DNA of 8,492 nucleotides from Lachnospiraceae bacterium UBA3802 (GTDB lineage Bacteria > Bacillota > Clostridia > Lachnospirales > Lachnospiraceae): positions 1 through 8,492 of the forward strand of contig DFEM01000193.1 in the NCBI GenBank assembly GCA_002369155.1. Direction: 5' to 3'. The first letter of the stretch is position 1; every line of letters starts with the position of its first letter. Of this stretch, positions 1-7,030 are shown piece after piece. The notes beneath the pieces are model-generated. The model was not told the origin of the DNA. It did not search any database and saw nothing but the letters and a program-made list of their open reading frames with translations. A program made the translations under genes and the position numbers.

Positions 1-1028
1 CCGGAATACTTGATACCGCCGTCTGCGATAATGGGAACTCCGTATGTCTTGGCAACTTCGTAGCAATCCATGATGGCTGTAATCTGAGGTACGCCGATAC
101 CGGATACGACTCTTGTTGTACAGATAGATCCGGGTCCGATACCTACCTTAACGCAGTCAGCACCGGATTCAATCAATGCCTTGCAAGCTTCACCCGTAGC
201 AACATTTCCTGCGATAACCTGTAAATCGGGATAATTCTCTTTGATCATTCTTAAGCACTTAAGAACGTTTTCCGAATGACCGTGTGCCGAATCAAGAACA
301 ACAACGTCAACCTTGGCACTTACAAGTTCTTTAACTCTGTCGAGTACATTTGCTGTAATGCCTACACCTGCACCGCAGAGCAATCTTCCCTGTGCGTCCT
401 TTGCGGACAAAGGATATTTAATTGTCTTTTCAATATCTTTTATGGTAATGAGTCCGACAAGGTTGTAATTGTCATCTACGATGGGGAGTTTTTCCTTACG
501 TGCCTTGGCAAGAATGTTCTTGGCTTCGTCAAGAGTAATTCCCTCTTTTGCGGTAACCAGACCTTCGCTTGTCATGGACTCTTTAATCTTCTTGGTCATG
601 TCGGTCTCGAATTTGAGATCACGGTTTGTGATGATACCGACTAATTTTTTATTTTCCGTAACGGGTACACCTGAAATCTTAAACTTGCTCATTAATGCAT
701 CCGCATCCGCAAGTGTATGTTCGGGAGATAATGAAAACGGATCCGTTATAACACCGTTCTCTGATCTCTTTACCTTATCAACTTCTTCGGCCTGCTCTTC
801 AATAGACATATTCTTGTGAATGATACCGATACCACCCTGACGTGCCATTGCAATCGCCATACGTGATTCCGTAACGGTGTCCATACCGGCGCTCATCATC
901 GGGATATTAAGTTTGATGCTCTTGGTAAGATATGTCGAAATATCCACCTGATTGGGAATAACCTGTGAATATCCGGGAATCAACAAGACATCATCAAAAG
1001 TAATTCCTTCCTTGACTATTGTACCCAT
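1..1028 (-). CDS. guaB: IMP dehydrogenase, N-terminal 342 residues (3' end beyond window)
   Basis: This cytoplasmic enzyme oxidises IMP to XMP with NAD+, the first committed step of GMP synthesis. The start ATG at 1028 has a GGAGG site seven bases upstream, and the protein opens [20 protein letters not shown], the usual GuaB beginning. The N-terminal barrel part ([12 protein letters not shown] near residue 43) is followed by two CBS domains at about residues 92-205. The barrel then resumes with DSAHGHS (about 246), GNVATGEA (about 274) and the catalytic loop [11 protein letters not shown], with the nucleophilic cysteine at residue 303. The last readable stretch is [10 protein letters not shown]. 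Bacterial GuaB is about 485 residues, so roughly 140 are missing beyond the left edge; nothing suggests the gene is broken. It lies 39 bases after the small membrane-protein gene on the same strand with no terminator between, so co-transcription is likely. Identification is secure. Confidence 0.98.
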   Translation of the reverse strand, partial: MGTIVKEGITFDDVLLIPGYSQVIPNQVDISTYLTKSIKLNIPMMSAGMDTVTESRMAIAMARQGGIGIIHKNMSIEEQAEEVDKVKRSENGVITDPFSLSPEHTLADADALMSKFKISGVPVTENKKLVGIITNRDLKFETDMTKKIKESMTSEGLVTAKEGITLDEAKNILAKARKEKLPIVDDNYNLVGLITIKDIEKTIKYPLSAKDAQGRLLCGAGVGITANVLDRVKELVSAKVDVVVLDSAHGHSENVLKCLRMIKENYPDLQVIAGNVATGEACKALIESGADCVKVGIGPGSICTTRVVSGIGVPQITAIMDCYEVAKTYGVPIIADGGIKYS

Positions 1029-1035
1029 CACTTTT

Positions 1036-1040
1036 CCTCC
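1036..1040 (-). promoter_or_regulatory. Ribosome binding site of guaB
   Basis: GGAGG on the minus strand, seven bases before the ATG at 1028. It fixes the guaB start and shows the gene has its own strong translation signal even if it is transcribed from the upstream promoter. Confidence 0.85.
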
Positions 1041-1067
1041 TTATTTGTCGTTATATATTTTACTATA

Positions 1068-1568
1068 TTAAATTTTCTTAACTTTCTGCGGCCAGAATCT
1101 GACTATGGGAGTCAAAAAGTCATCGTTTAACGATAAGAATATCTTTCTTTTTCCGTCATACCAGAGTTCGTACACCTTGGTATCCTCGTTGTTCTCCCCG
1201 CAGCTGTAATCGGAAACGGCAGCCTGTCTGTTGGCATATCCTCTTAAAGAATCGCTTCCCTTGACAGCCAGAATTTCCATTTTGTTTAAGTCTATGGTAT
1301 CAACCTGCTTACGGTTGTTAACATTATAAATTCTGTCGACTCTGATTTCTTTGTCGAGATATGTATATTCATATTCCACGGACATTCTTCTGAAGTATAC
1401 AAAGAACGAAGCAATACCGCCTGCAATGGTCAGGATAATAAAAAAGGGACTCATCAAGATTGCGGCCGGTAAGCCCAAAACTGCCACAACCAAAAATGCG
1501 TACCCCAATATCTTATTTGTTGTGTTCTCCTTCTGCTTAATGAGGAGTTCCTTCATGGTTTCGCTCAT
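1068..1568 (-). CDS. Small two-helix membrane protein, DUF6106-like, function unknown
   Basis: A 166-residue protein with a short charged N terminus, two hydrophobic segments at about residues 20-38 and 42-59, and a soluble C-terminal part of about 105 residues. The C-terminal part begins VEYEYTYLDKEIRVDRI and includes IDLNKMEIL and a final basic WPQKVKKI. The two-helix plus VEYEYxYxDxxxxxDRI layout recalls the DUF6106 family of Lachnospiraceae; this is from memory, not a search. I chose the ATG at 1568 because GAGGTGG lies just before it. A GTG at 1574 is in frame, but it overlaps that ribosome binding site and would have none of its own. An ATG at 1556 (MKELL) is also possible. A good promoter lies upstream at 1626-1654, and guaB follows after 39 bases, so it probably heads a guaB transcript. 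Role unknown; the C-terminal part may be a cytoplasmic PH-like fold, but that is a guess. Confidence 0.8.
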   Translation of the reverse strand: MSETMKELLIKQKENTTNKILGYAFLVVAVLGLPAAILMSPFFIILTIAGGIASFFVYFRRMSVEYEYTYLDKEIRVDRIYNVNNRKQVDTIDLNKMEILAVKGSDSLRGYANRQAAVSDYSCGENNEDTKVYELWYDGKRKIFLSLNDDFLTPIVRFWPQKVKKI

Positions 1569-1625
1569 TTCCACCTCGTTTATAACACGTCACTTTTCTG
1601 TCTGCGAAATAAAAATATTAGACTT

Positions 1626-1654
1626 ATTCTATAATATTTGGAATTTTCTTTCAA
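1626..1654 (-). promoter_or_regulatory. Sigma-A-type promoter for the membrane protein-guaB transcript
   Basis: On the minus strand, TTGAAA (1649-1654) and TAGAAT (1626-1631) are separated by exactly 17 bases. Each box matches the consensus at five of six positions. Transcription would start near 1619, giving a leader of about 50 bases before the ATG at 1568. The leader shows no long structured element such as a purine riboswitch. Confidence 0.7.
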
Positions 1655-1662
1655 GCCCCATA

Positions 1663-1691
1663 TTGATTTTTATTCTCTACTTTTTTAAAAT
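1663..1691 (+). promoter_or_regulatory. Sigma-A-type promoter for the MBOAT-SGNH pair
   Basis: TTGATT (1663-1668) and TAAAAT (1686-1691) are spaced by 17 bases, matching the consensus at four and five of six positions. The start point would be near 1698, leaving a leader of about 47 bases that holds a small inverted repeat (1706-1722) and the GGAGG ribosome binding site at 1735-1739. Its -35 box is 8 bases from the -35 box of the divergent promoter. Confidence 0.55.
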
Positions 1692-1705
1692 ATTATTGTT
1701 GTACG

Positions 1706-1722
1706 AAGAATCAGGGATTCTT
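1706..1722 (+). repeat. Perfect 7-bp inverted repeat in the leader of the acyltransferase operon
   Basis: AAGAATC (1706-1712) and GATTCTT (1716-1722) are exact reverse complements around a three-base AGG centre. It lies between the predicted transcription start (about 1698) and the ribosome binding site at 1735. It could be a short RNA hairpin in the leader or a DNA operator half-site pair. No U-run follows it, so it is not a terminator. Confidence 0.5.
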
Positions 1723-1744
1723 TAGACTGTTTCCGGAGGGCGCA

Positions 1745-3208
1745 ATGCTTTTTAACTCGTATATTTTTATACTTTTATTCATTCCTTTGTGCCTTTTGGG
1801 ATATTTTCTTTTAAACCGTATAAAGCTCTTCGTTCCGGCCCAATTCTTTCTTTTCGGAATGTCGCTTTGGTTCTACGGGTATTTTAACTACCGTTATCTC
1901 CTTATTATAATAGTAAGCATTTTCATAAACTACGGTCTGTACGTTTTTATAGGTAAATTCAGGGTTCAAAAGAAAGCCCTTCCGTTTTTGATTGCGGGAA
2001 TTGTATTCAACCTCGGAATCCTCGGCTTCTTTAAATACACGGACTTCTTTATCGACACCATCAATCATGTATTCAAGAGCAACCTCCCTCTTTTAAAAAT
2101 CGTACTGCCGCTTGGAATCAGTTTCTTCACTTTCCAGCAGATATCCTTTATCGTCGACACTTACAAAGGAAATGTCGGCAAATACAAATTCATTTATTAT
2201 GCTTCTTTCGTGGCATTTTTCCCTCAGCTGATTGCCGGTCCCATAGTCACTCACGACGAACTTATCAATCAGTTTACGGACGAATCCAAAAAAAGACTCG
2301 ATTTTGACAACCTTACCAAAGGTATATTCATGTTTACAATCGGTCTTTCCAAAAAGGTATTAATCGCGGATGTGCTCGGTGCGATAGTAAATTACGGCTA
2401 TGTTGCAAGCGAAAGATTAAATTCCGCTTCCGCCTGGCTTGTAATTCTTTGCTATACTCTCCAGATTTACTTTGATTTCTCGGGTTATTGCGATATGGCG
2501 GTCGGCCTCGGCAAGATGTTTAACATCGATATCCCGATGAACTTCAATTCCCCTTACAAATCAAAATCGATAAACGAATTCTGGGACAGATGGCATATGA
2601 CATTAACCAGATTTTTCACAAGATACATCTACATCCCCTTAGGCGGCAACAGAAAAGGTGAAGCCAGGACCTACCTTAATATTTTCATTGTGTTCTTCTT
2701 AAGCGGTCTCTGGCACGGCGCGGGCTGGAACTTCATTCTCTGGGGCGTAATGCACGGTATCTTTTGCATCATAACAAGATTTATAGAAAAAAGATTTGAG
2801 AAAATCCCCAAAGCATTGGGATATTTAGGCTGGATTGTAACTTTTATATTCGTGAATATCACATGGGTATTTTTCAGAGCAGAGAGCATACCTGCCGCCC
2901 TTGATATATTAAAAACCGCATTCTCCTTTAAATTTGCTCCGATTGATCCGATTATCATCAACGCCTTCAGGACACCGGAGTTGATTCAGCTTATGGCTTT
3001 TGCGGATATTGAACTTAAGTTCCCGAATATTATTCCATGGGGATTTATGATTGTTTCCACCGTTATCGCTTTGTTTTTGCCAAATTCCAAAAAGATGTTT
3101 GACAAATTCAAACCGAATGCGGCCACACTTTTGTTTACAATCATCTTCTTTGTGTGGAGCTTCATATCATTAAGCGGTGTAAGCACTTTCCTTTATTTTA
3201 ACTTCTAG
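1745..3208 (+). CDS. MBOAT-family membrane O-acyltransferase (AlgI/DltB/PatA type)
   Basis: A 487-residue multi-pass membrane protein expected to move an acyl (usually acetyl) group across the membrane to an extracellular polymer or a partner protein. The family signature is complete. It comprises LGISFFTFQQISFIVDTY (about 123-140), FFPQLIAGPIV (about 158-168), DFSGYCDMAVG (244-254), NFNSPYKSKSINEFWDRWH (266-284, histidine 284), YIPLGGNRKG (296-305), then SGLWHGAGWNF (320-330) with the invariant catalytic-type histidine 324, and GVMHG (334-338). Roughly ten or more hydrophobic segments span the chain, and the length suits AlgI-like enzymes (about 460-520). The start at 1745 has GGAGG at 1735-1739. 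It is followed after 9 bases by an SGNH-like gene, the usual partner arrangement for this family. The family is certain; the acyl donor and acceptor cannot be read from the window, so no gene symbol is given. Confidence 0.95.
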   Translation: MLFNSYIFILLFIPLCLLGYFLLNRIKLFVPAQFFLFGMSLWFYGYFNYRYLLIIIVSIFINYGLYVFIGKFRVQKKALPFLIAGIVFNLGILGFFKYTDFFIDTINHVFKSNLPLLKIVLPLGISFFTFQQISFIVDTYKGNVGKYKFIYYASFVAFFPQLIAGPIVTHDELINQFTDESKKRLDFDNLTKGIFMFTIGLSKKVLIADVLGAIVNYGYVASERLNSASAWLVILCYTLQIYFDFSGYCDMAVGLGKMFNIDIPMNFNSPYKSKSINEFWDRWHMTLTRFFTRYIYIPLGGNRKGEARTYLNIFIVFFLSGLWHGAGWNFILWGVMHGIFCIITRFIEKRFEKIPKALGYLGWIVTFIFVNITWVFFRAESIPAALDILKTAFSFKFAPIDPIIINAFRTPELIQLMAFADIELKFPNIIPWGFMIVSTVIALFLPNSKKMFDKFKPNAATLLFTIIFFVWSFISLSGVSTFLYFNF

Positions 3209-3217
3209 AGGATAAAA

Positions 3218-4282
3218 ATGAAAAAAAGCAAAATCTTTTTCGTTATTTTCATATCGGTATTTGTTTTATCGGCGATTCTTTTGGGTTCGCTCGTTGTTTA
3301 CGTGGATCCGTACTTTCATTATCACGCTCCGATTGAGGGCAAAAACTATATAATGAAGGAACAAAGGTATCTTAATGACGGTATTGTCAAAAACTTTGAC
3401 TACGACACAGCCATTTTCGGAAGTTCCATGACTGAATCCATGTGCCCTTCGGTATTGGACAGTGCATACAACACCAAAACCGTTAAAGTACCTTTTTCGG
3501 GAGGAAGTTACAAGGAAGTAGGCGATTTGATGGCAACAGCGTGCGCTAACAATCCCGATTTAAAAACCGTAATCAGAGGTCTTGACTGCAACCGTTTCTT
3601 TAACGACAAGGACGAAAGGGATTACGAGGAAGACTCCTATCCCACATATCTTTATGACGATAAATATTTAAATGACGTAAAATATATCTTCAGCAAAAAT
3701 GCCATCATAGATTCCATGCTTATTCTGATGCAAAGGGGTGAAGCTGCAAAACCTTCTTCTTTTGATACATATTCAAACTGGAACAATGATTATCCTTTCG
3801 GCAAAGATGCAATCCTGGCTTCTTACAACAAGGATGCCGTGGAAATATCCCACACTCAGAAAACATTATCCGAAGAGGATAAGCAGACAATCAACGGCAA
3901 TATAAAGCAAAACGTAACGGATATTGCTGATGCATATCCCGATACCGAATTTTATATTTATTACACTCCCTACAGCATTTATTATCTGGATTTTTATAAA
4001 AGAAGCGGAGAATTGCAAAGACAAATAGAGGCCGAGAAATACATCACCGGCCTTTTGCTTGAAAATGAAAATATTCATGTATATTCATTTTATTTAAAGC
4101 ATGAACTTATAGAAAATCCCGATTATTACAGAGATATTGCTCACCACGGAAGCGAAGCGGGCAATATGATTCTTGAATGGATCTATAATAAAGACGGAGA
4201 ACTTACATCGGAAAACTACGAGGAATATTACGATGAATTAAGCGATTATTATTTCTCGTTTGATTTTGATTCCGTTTTTTAA
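3218..4282 (+). CDS. Membrane-anchored SGNH-like protein, probable partner of the MBOAT acyltransferase
   Basis: A 354-residue protein with one N-terminal signal anchor (about residues 5-28) and the rest predicted outside the cell. Visible motifs fit an SGNH/DltD-AlgX-type fold. These are AIFGSSMTES (65-74) with candidate nucleophile serine 70, VPFSGGSYKE (91-100) as a possible oxyanion-hole block, RGLDCNRF (120-127), and near the end YYRDIAHHG with an Asp306-x-x-His309 pair like the SGNH D-x-x-H. The acidic, Tyr-rich tail after residue 325 (ENYEEYYDELSDYY) has no obvious role. AGAGGA overlaps the upstream stop codon and serves as the ribosome binding site, and the 9-base gap indicates co-expression with the MBOAT gene. 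By analogy with AlgI/AlgX or DltB/DltD it would complete acyl transfer to the acceptor; that is inference from motifs and position. It could instead be an esterase removing the group. Confidence 0.8.
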   Translation: MKKSKIFFVIFISVFVLSAILLGSLVVYVDPYFHYHAPIEGKNYIMKEQRYLNDGIVKNFDYDTAIFGSSMTESMCPSVLDSAYNTKTVKVPFSGGSYKEVGDLMATACANNPDLKTVIRGLDCNRFFNDKDERDYEEDSYPTYLYDDKYLNDVKYIFSKNAIIDSMLILMQRGEAAKPSSFDTYSNWNNDYPFGKDAILASYNKDAVEISHTQKTLSEEDKQTINGNIKQNVTDIADAYPDTEFYIYYTPYSIYYLDFYKRSGELQRQIEAEKYITGLLLENENIHVYSFYLKHELIENPDYYRDIAHHGSEAGNMILEWIYNKDGELTSENYEEYYDELSDYYFSFDFDSVF

Positions 4283-4288
4283 GGTAAA

Positions 4289-5608
4289 TCATTTTCCTTT
4301 TATTTTCTTAAAGTGTTCTTTAATTTTTTCCTCATACCCGAGATCTCCGGGCTTGTAGAAATTCAAATCCTTTAACTCATAAGGCAGATACTGCTCTTTT
4401 ACATAATGATTCTCGTAATTGTGAGGGTATTTGTAATCCACGCCATGGCCGAGTTCTGCAGCACCCGGGTAATGAGCATCCCTTAAGTTGACGGGAATCG
4501 GCTGATTGCCTTTGTCGCTTACAACCTTATGCGCTTCGTCAAGCGCGACCGTTACGGAATTGGATTTGGGCGCACATGCCAGATAAATCGCAGCCTGTGA
4601 AAGTATAAGTTCGGCTTCGGGAAGTCCGACTCTTTCAACCGCAAGCGAAGCATTGGTAGCCACTACCAAAGCCATGGGATCAGCATTTCCTATATCTTCC
4701 GAAGCCAGAATCATCATTCTTCTGGCGATAAATGTCACACTCTCTCCCGCTTCAAGCATTCTTACAAGATAATACTCGGCGGCATTGGGATCGGAGCCGC
4801 GCATACTCTTAATAAACGCCGATATGGTGTCATAATGATTATCACCGTCCTTGTCGTATTTAAGAGTTCTTTTTTGGACACATTCTCCCGCTGTTTCAAG
4901 CGTGATTCTTATCTTGCCTTCCTCATTTCTCTTGGTGGTCATCACTGCAAGTTCTACGGCATTCAAAGCCACTCTTGCATCACCGTCTGCCACGTCGGAA
5001 AGGAATTCAAGCGCATCATCATCTATCTCGGCATTCATTGCGCCAAGACCCCTGTCTTCATCGTGAATGGCTGTCTCGATAAGCTTTTTCACGTTCTCCT
5101 TGGATAAGGGAGAAAGTCTGAAAATATTGGATCTTGATACCAAAGCCTTGTTGACTTCAAAGAAAGGATTTTCGGTGGTGGCTCCGATTAAAATAACGGT
5201 TCCGTCCTCCACAAAGGGAAGAAGAAAATCCTGTTGTGCTTTATTGAATCTGTGAATCTCATCGATAAAAAGAATCGTTTTTTTGCCCGAGAAAGTGAGT
5301 TCTCTCTTAGCCTCATTAACTACCTCTTCCATATCTTTCTTGCCTGATATGGTCGCGTTAAGCTGCTTGAATTCAGCCTTGGTGGTATTGGCTATAACCT
5401 TGGCAAGCGTGGTCTTTCCGCATCCGGGAGGTCCGTAAAAAATAAGCGAACCGATTCTGTCCGCTTCTATGGCGCGTCTTAACATCTTTCCCTCGCCCAA
5501 AATGTCTTCCTGTCCGACAACTTCAAGGAGTGTTCTCGGACGCATTTTAACTGCGAGGGGCGCTTCTTTTTTCATCTTTTGTTCTTTTGCAAAATCAAAA
5601 ATATCCAT
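4289..5608 (-). CDS. rarA: RarA/MgsA-type AAA+ ATPase (replication-associated recombination protein A)
   Basis: A 439-residue cytoplasmic AAA+ clamp-loader-like ATPase that works at stalled or damaged replication forks, usual length 420-450. Visible parts include RPRTLLEVVGQEDILG (23-38), typical of the family start. Walker A is GPPGCGKTT (59-67), Walker B is LFIDEIHRF (113-121), and sensor 1 lies in GATTENPFF (142-150). The arginine finger is in SRSNIF (Arg159), and sensor 2 in GDARVALN (Arg212). The C-terminal tetramerisation part carries HYDTISAFIKSMRGSDPNAA (258-277) and the RarA-type end YLPYELKDLNFYKPGDLGYE. All key residues are present. The start at 5608 lies 5 bases after the stop of the DUF4250 gene; only a weak AAAGA precedes it, so translation is probably coupled to that gene. 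Its stop is 6 bases from the stop of the convergent SGNH gene. Confidence 0.97.
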   Translation of the reverse strand: MDIFDFAKEQKMKKEAPLAVKMRPRTLLEVVGQEDILGEGKMLRRAIEADRIGSLIFYGPPGCGKTTLAKVIANTTKAEFKQLNATISGKKDMEEVVNEAKRELTFSGKKTILFIDEIHRFNKAQQDFLLPFVEDGTVILIGATTENPFFEVNKALVSRSNIFRLSPLSKENVKKLIETAIHDEDRGLGAMNAEIDDDALEFLSDVADGDARVALNAVELAVMTTKRNEEGKIRITLETAGECVQKRTLKYDKDGDNHYDTISAFIKSMRGSDPNAAEYYLVRMLEAGESVTFIARRMMILASEDIGNADPMALVVATNASLAVERVGLPEAELILSQAAIYLACAPKSNSVTVALDEAHKVVSDKGNQPIPVNLRDAHYPGAAELGHGVDYKYPHNYENHYVKEQYLPYELKDLNFYKPGDLGYEEKIKEHFKKIKGK

Positions 5609-5613
5609 AATCT

Positions 5614-5787
5614 TTATTTAAACTGATTCTGTGCGGGATCGTATTTATATCCTGCCGCTTCAAGTTTTTCTCTTATCTCGTTGTAATCTTCATCAAGTCC
5701 TTCGCCGAGTGATTCAAGGCTCGGATACTCATCGCGAAGTTTCATGTTAACCATGCTGAGTAAAATAAACGGATCTGAAGGTAACAT
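5614..5787 (-). CDS. DUF4250-like small protein, 57 residues
   Basis: A short gene between murD and rarA on the same strand, below the size limit of many gene callers. It begins MLPSDPFILLSMVNMKLRDE, continues with YPSLESLGEGLDEDYNEIRE and ends in a charged stretch, KLEAAGYKYDPAQNQFK, before TAA. The MLPxDPFxLLSxVNxKLRD opening matches what I remember of DUF4250, a family of about 60-residue proteins common in Clostridia and of unknown function. It has no membrane segment or signal peptide; the middle looks helical, perhaps a small helix-turn-helix-like fold, but that is only an impression. AAAGGG lies seven bases before the ATG. It starts 15 bases after the murD stop and ends 5 bases before rarA, so it sits inside the same transcript and probably couples translation into rarA. 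Confidence 0.88.
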   Translation of the reverse strand: MLPSDPFILLSMVNMKLRDEYPSLESLGEGLDEDYNEIREKLEAAGYKYDPAQNQFK

Positions 5788-5802
5788 ATTTTTCCCTTTC
5801 GT

Positions 5803-7005
5803 TTAAGCTTTTTTCTCGAATATTTTTTTCTTGAAATACTCGCCTCTTTCGGCAAAGTTTTTAAAATATCCGTAGCTTGCCGCTGCCGGAGAAAGAACTA
5901 CCGCATCTCCGCTGTCAGCGTATTTAATCACTACTTCCAAAGCTTCATCTATATCTTTAACAAGCTTGCAGTTAAAAGGACGTCCGGCCTCTTCATAGAT
6001 ACGCTCGCCCGTTGCATACGCACAAAGGAATATGATGTCTCTTTCTTCCTTGATAAACTTTATAAGTTCCTCGTAGCCGATTCCTCTGTCCATTCCTCCG
6101 ATTATAGCAATCTTGATATTCGGAATACTCTTGCAGGCATTGATGCAGGCAAGGGGGATGGTTGAAATCGAATCATCGTAATAATCTATGCCGTCGACAT
6201 TGCCGATAAATTCAAGCCTGTGGGGAAGTCCCTCAAACTTTTCAATCTCGGAAATCGTATCATTCTCGTTGAGTTTCAAAGCACTGACGCAGACTTTCTT
6301 GACAAATTCGGCATTCCACTGGTTGTGCTGTCCGAGAATCTTCAAATCGTATTTCTTTTCATCAAATTCGGGTATTCTGTATTCGAGGCCGCGGGTATTT
6401 AATCTCGGAACACTCTCACCTACAAATACCTTGTCTCCGGGAATCTGATACTTGGCAATGTTCATTTTTGCCAAAGCATATTTTTCAAATGTCTTGTAAT
6501 AATCAAGATGTTCTTCGTAAAGATTTAAGAATACTGCGAAATGCGGCGATACATGCACCGAATTAAGCTGATGGCAGCTCATCTCCATAACAGCTATTGC
6601 CTGCGAATCCGAAGCCATCTCCTCGTAATAATCAAGGCAGGGAATACCGATGTTTCCAACCAGTACCACTCTGTTTGAAATAAGATTCGTAAGCACCTTG
6701 TAAAGCATGCTCGTCGTGGTGCTCTTTCCCTTCGTACCCGTAATACCGATGGTTCTGTCTCTGAATTCTTCAAGGAACAGTTCTGTTTGCGAAGTAAATT
6801 TATCTTCGGGATAATCTCCCGGTATTCCGGGGCTTTTTATTACATAATCAAAGCCGTCGATATTCAGTTCTTCGGCTTTTCCTTCAAAGATTTCCACCTT
6901 CGAAGGTTTGCAGTATTTCTTCAAAAAACCTTCCGTGGATTTTCCTTCAATACCGTATCCCCAAATAAGGACGGATTTTGATTCAAACTTGTCTGTGATG
7001 CTCAT
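5803..7005 (-). CDS. murD: Divergent MurD-type Mur ligase (UDP-N-acetylmuramoyl-L-alanine--glutamate ligase family)
   Basis: A 400-residue cytoplasmic Mur ligase. Canonical MurD adds D-glutamate to UDP-MurNAc-L-alanine using ATP. A short Rossmann-like N-terminal domain (VLIWGYGIEGKS 12-23, IKSPGIP 56-62) precedes the central ATPase with GTKGKSTT (90-97), GNIGIP (117-122), EMSCHQLN (141-148) and EEHLDYY with His166. Lys180 is placed like the carbamylated lysine. The C-terminal domain has LPHRLEF (260-266), DDSISTIP (277-284), GGMDRG (303-308) and LSPAAASYGYFKNFAERG (371-388), the last very MurD-like. It is about 40-55 residues shorter than usual, and DDSISTIP replaces the usual DSKATN, so it belongs to a divergent branch. 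It lies between an mgtC-like gene and DUF4250-rarA rather than in a division/cell-wall cluster. Ribosome binding is weak (GAGAGAAG). The ligase family is sure. Whether it is the sole MurD, a paralogue, or takes another amino acid cannot be told here. Confidence 0.85.
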   Translation of the reverse strand: MSITDKFESKSVLIWGYGIEGKSTEGFLKKYCKPSKVEIFEGKAEELNIDGFDYVIKSPGIPGDYPEDKFTSQTELFLEEFRDRTIGITGTKGKSTTTSMLYKVLTNLISNRVVLVGNIGIPCLDYYEEMASDSQAIAVMEMSCHQLNSVHVSPHFAVFLNLYEEHLDYYKTFEKYALAKMNIAKYQIPGDKVFVGESVPRLNTRGLEYRIPEFDEKKYDLKILGQHNQWNAEFVKKVCVSALKLNENDTISEIEKFEGLPHRLEFIGNVDGIDYYDDSISTIPLACINACKSIPNIKIAIIGGMDRGIGYEELIKFIKEERDIIFLCAYATGERIYEEAGRPFNCKLVKDIDEALEVVIKYADSGDAVVLSPAAASYGYFKNFAERGEYFKKKIFEKKA

Positions 7006-7030
7006 TTATTCTTCTCTCATCTTTATATTT

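Noticed and set aside
276..819. Two open frames on the plus strand (276-644 and 469-819)
   Set aside because: They lie opposite guaB, whose frame is fully supported by motifs; their translations are low-complexity and Cys/Ser-rich like antisense shadows, with no ribosome binding site.
1041..1090. A/T-rich promoter-like sequence (TAAAAT, TATAAC) just before guaB
   Set aside because: No -35 box at acceptable spacing; A/T-rich intergenic DNA gives such matches by chance.
1569..1574. GTG start at 1574 for the DUF6106-like gene
   Set aside because: This GTG is itself part of the GAGGTGG that serves the ATG at 1568, and has no ribosome binding site of its own.
1351..1725. Plus-strand frame of 124 codons opposite the small membrane protein
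   Set aside because: It runs through the minus-strand gene and both promoters, and has no ribosome binding site or recognisable motif.
4283..4309. Imperfect hairpin GGTAAA-TCA-TTTTCC followed by a T-rich run at the SGNH/rarA junction
   Set aside because: The stem is about five weak pairs with a mismatch and falls in the rarA stop region; too unstable to call a terminator.
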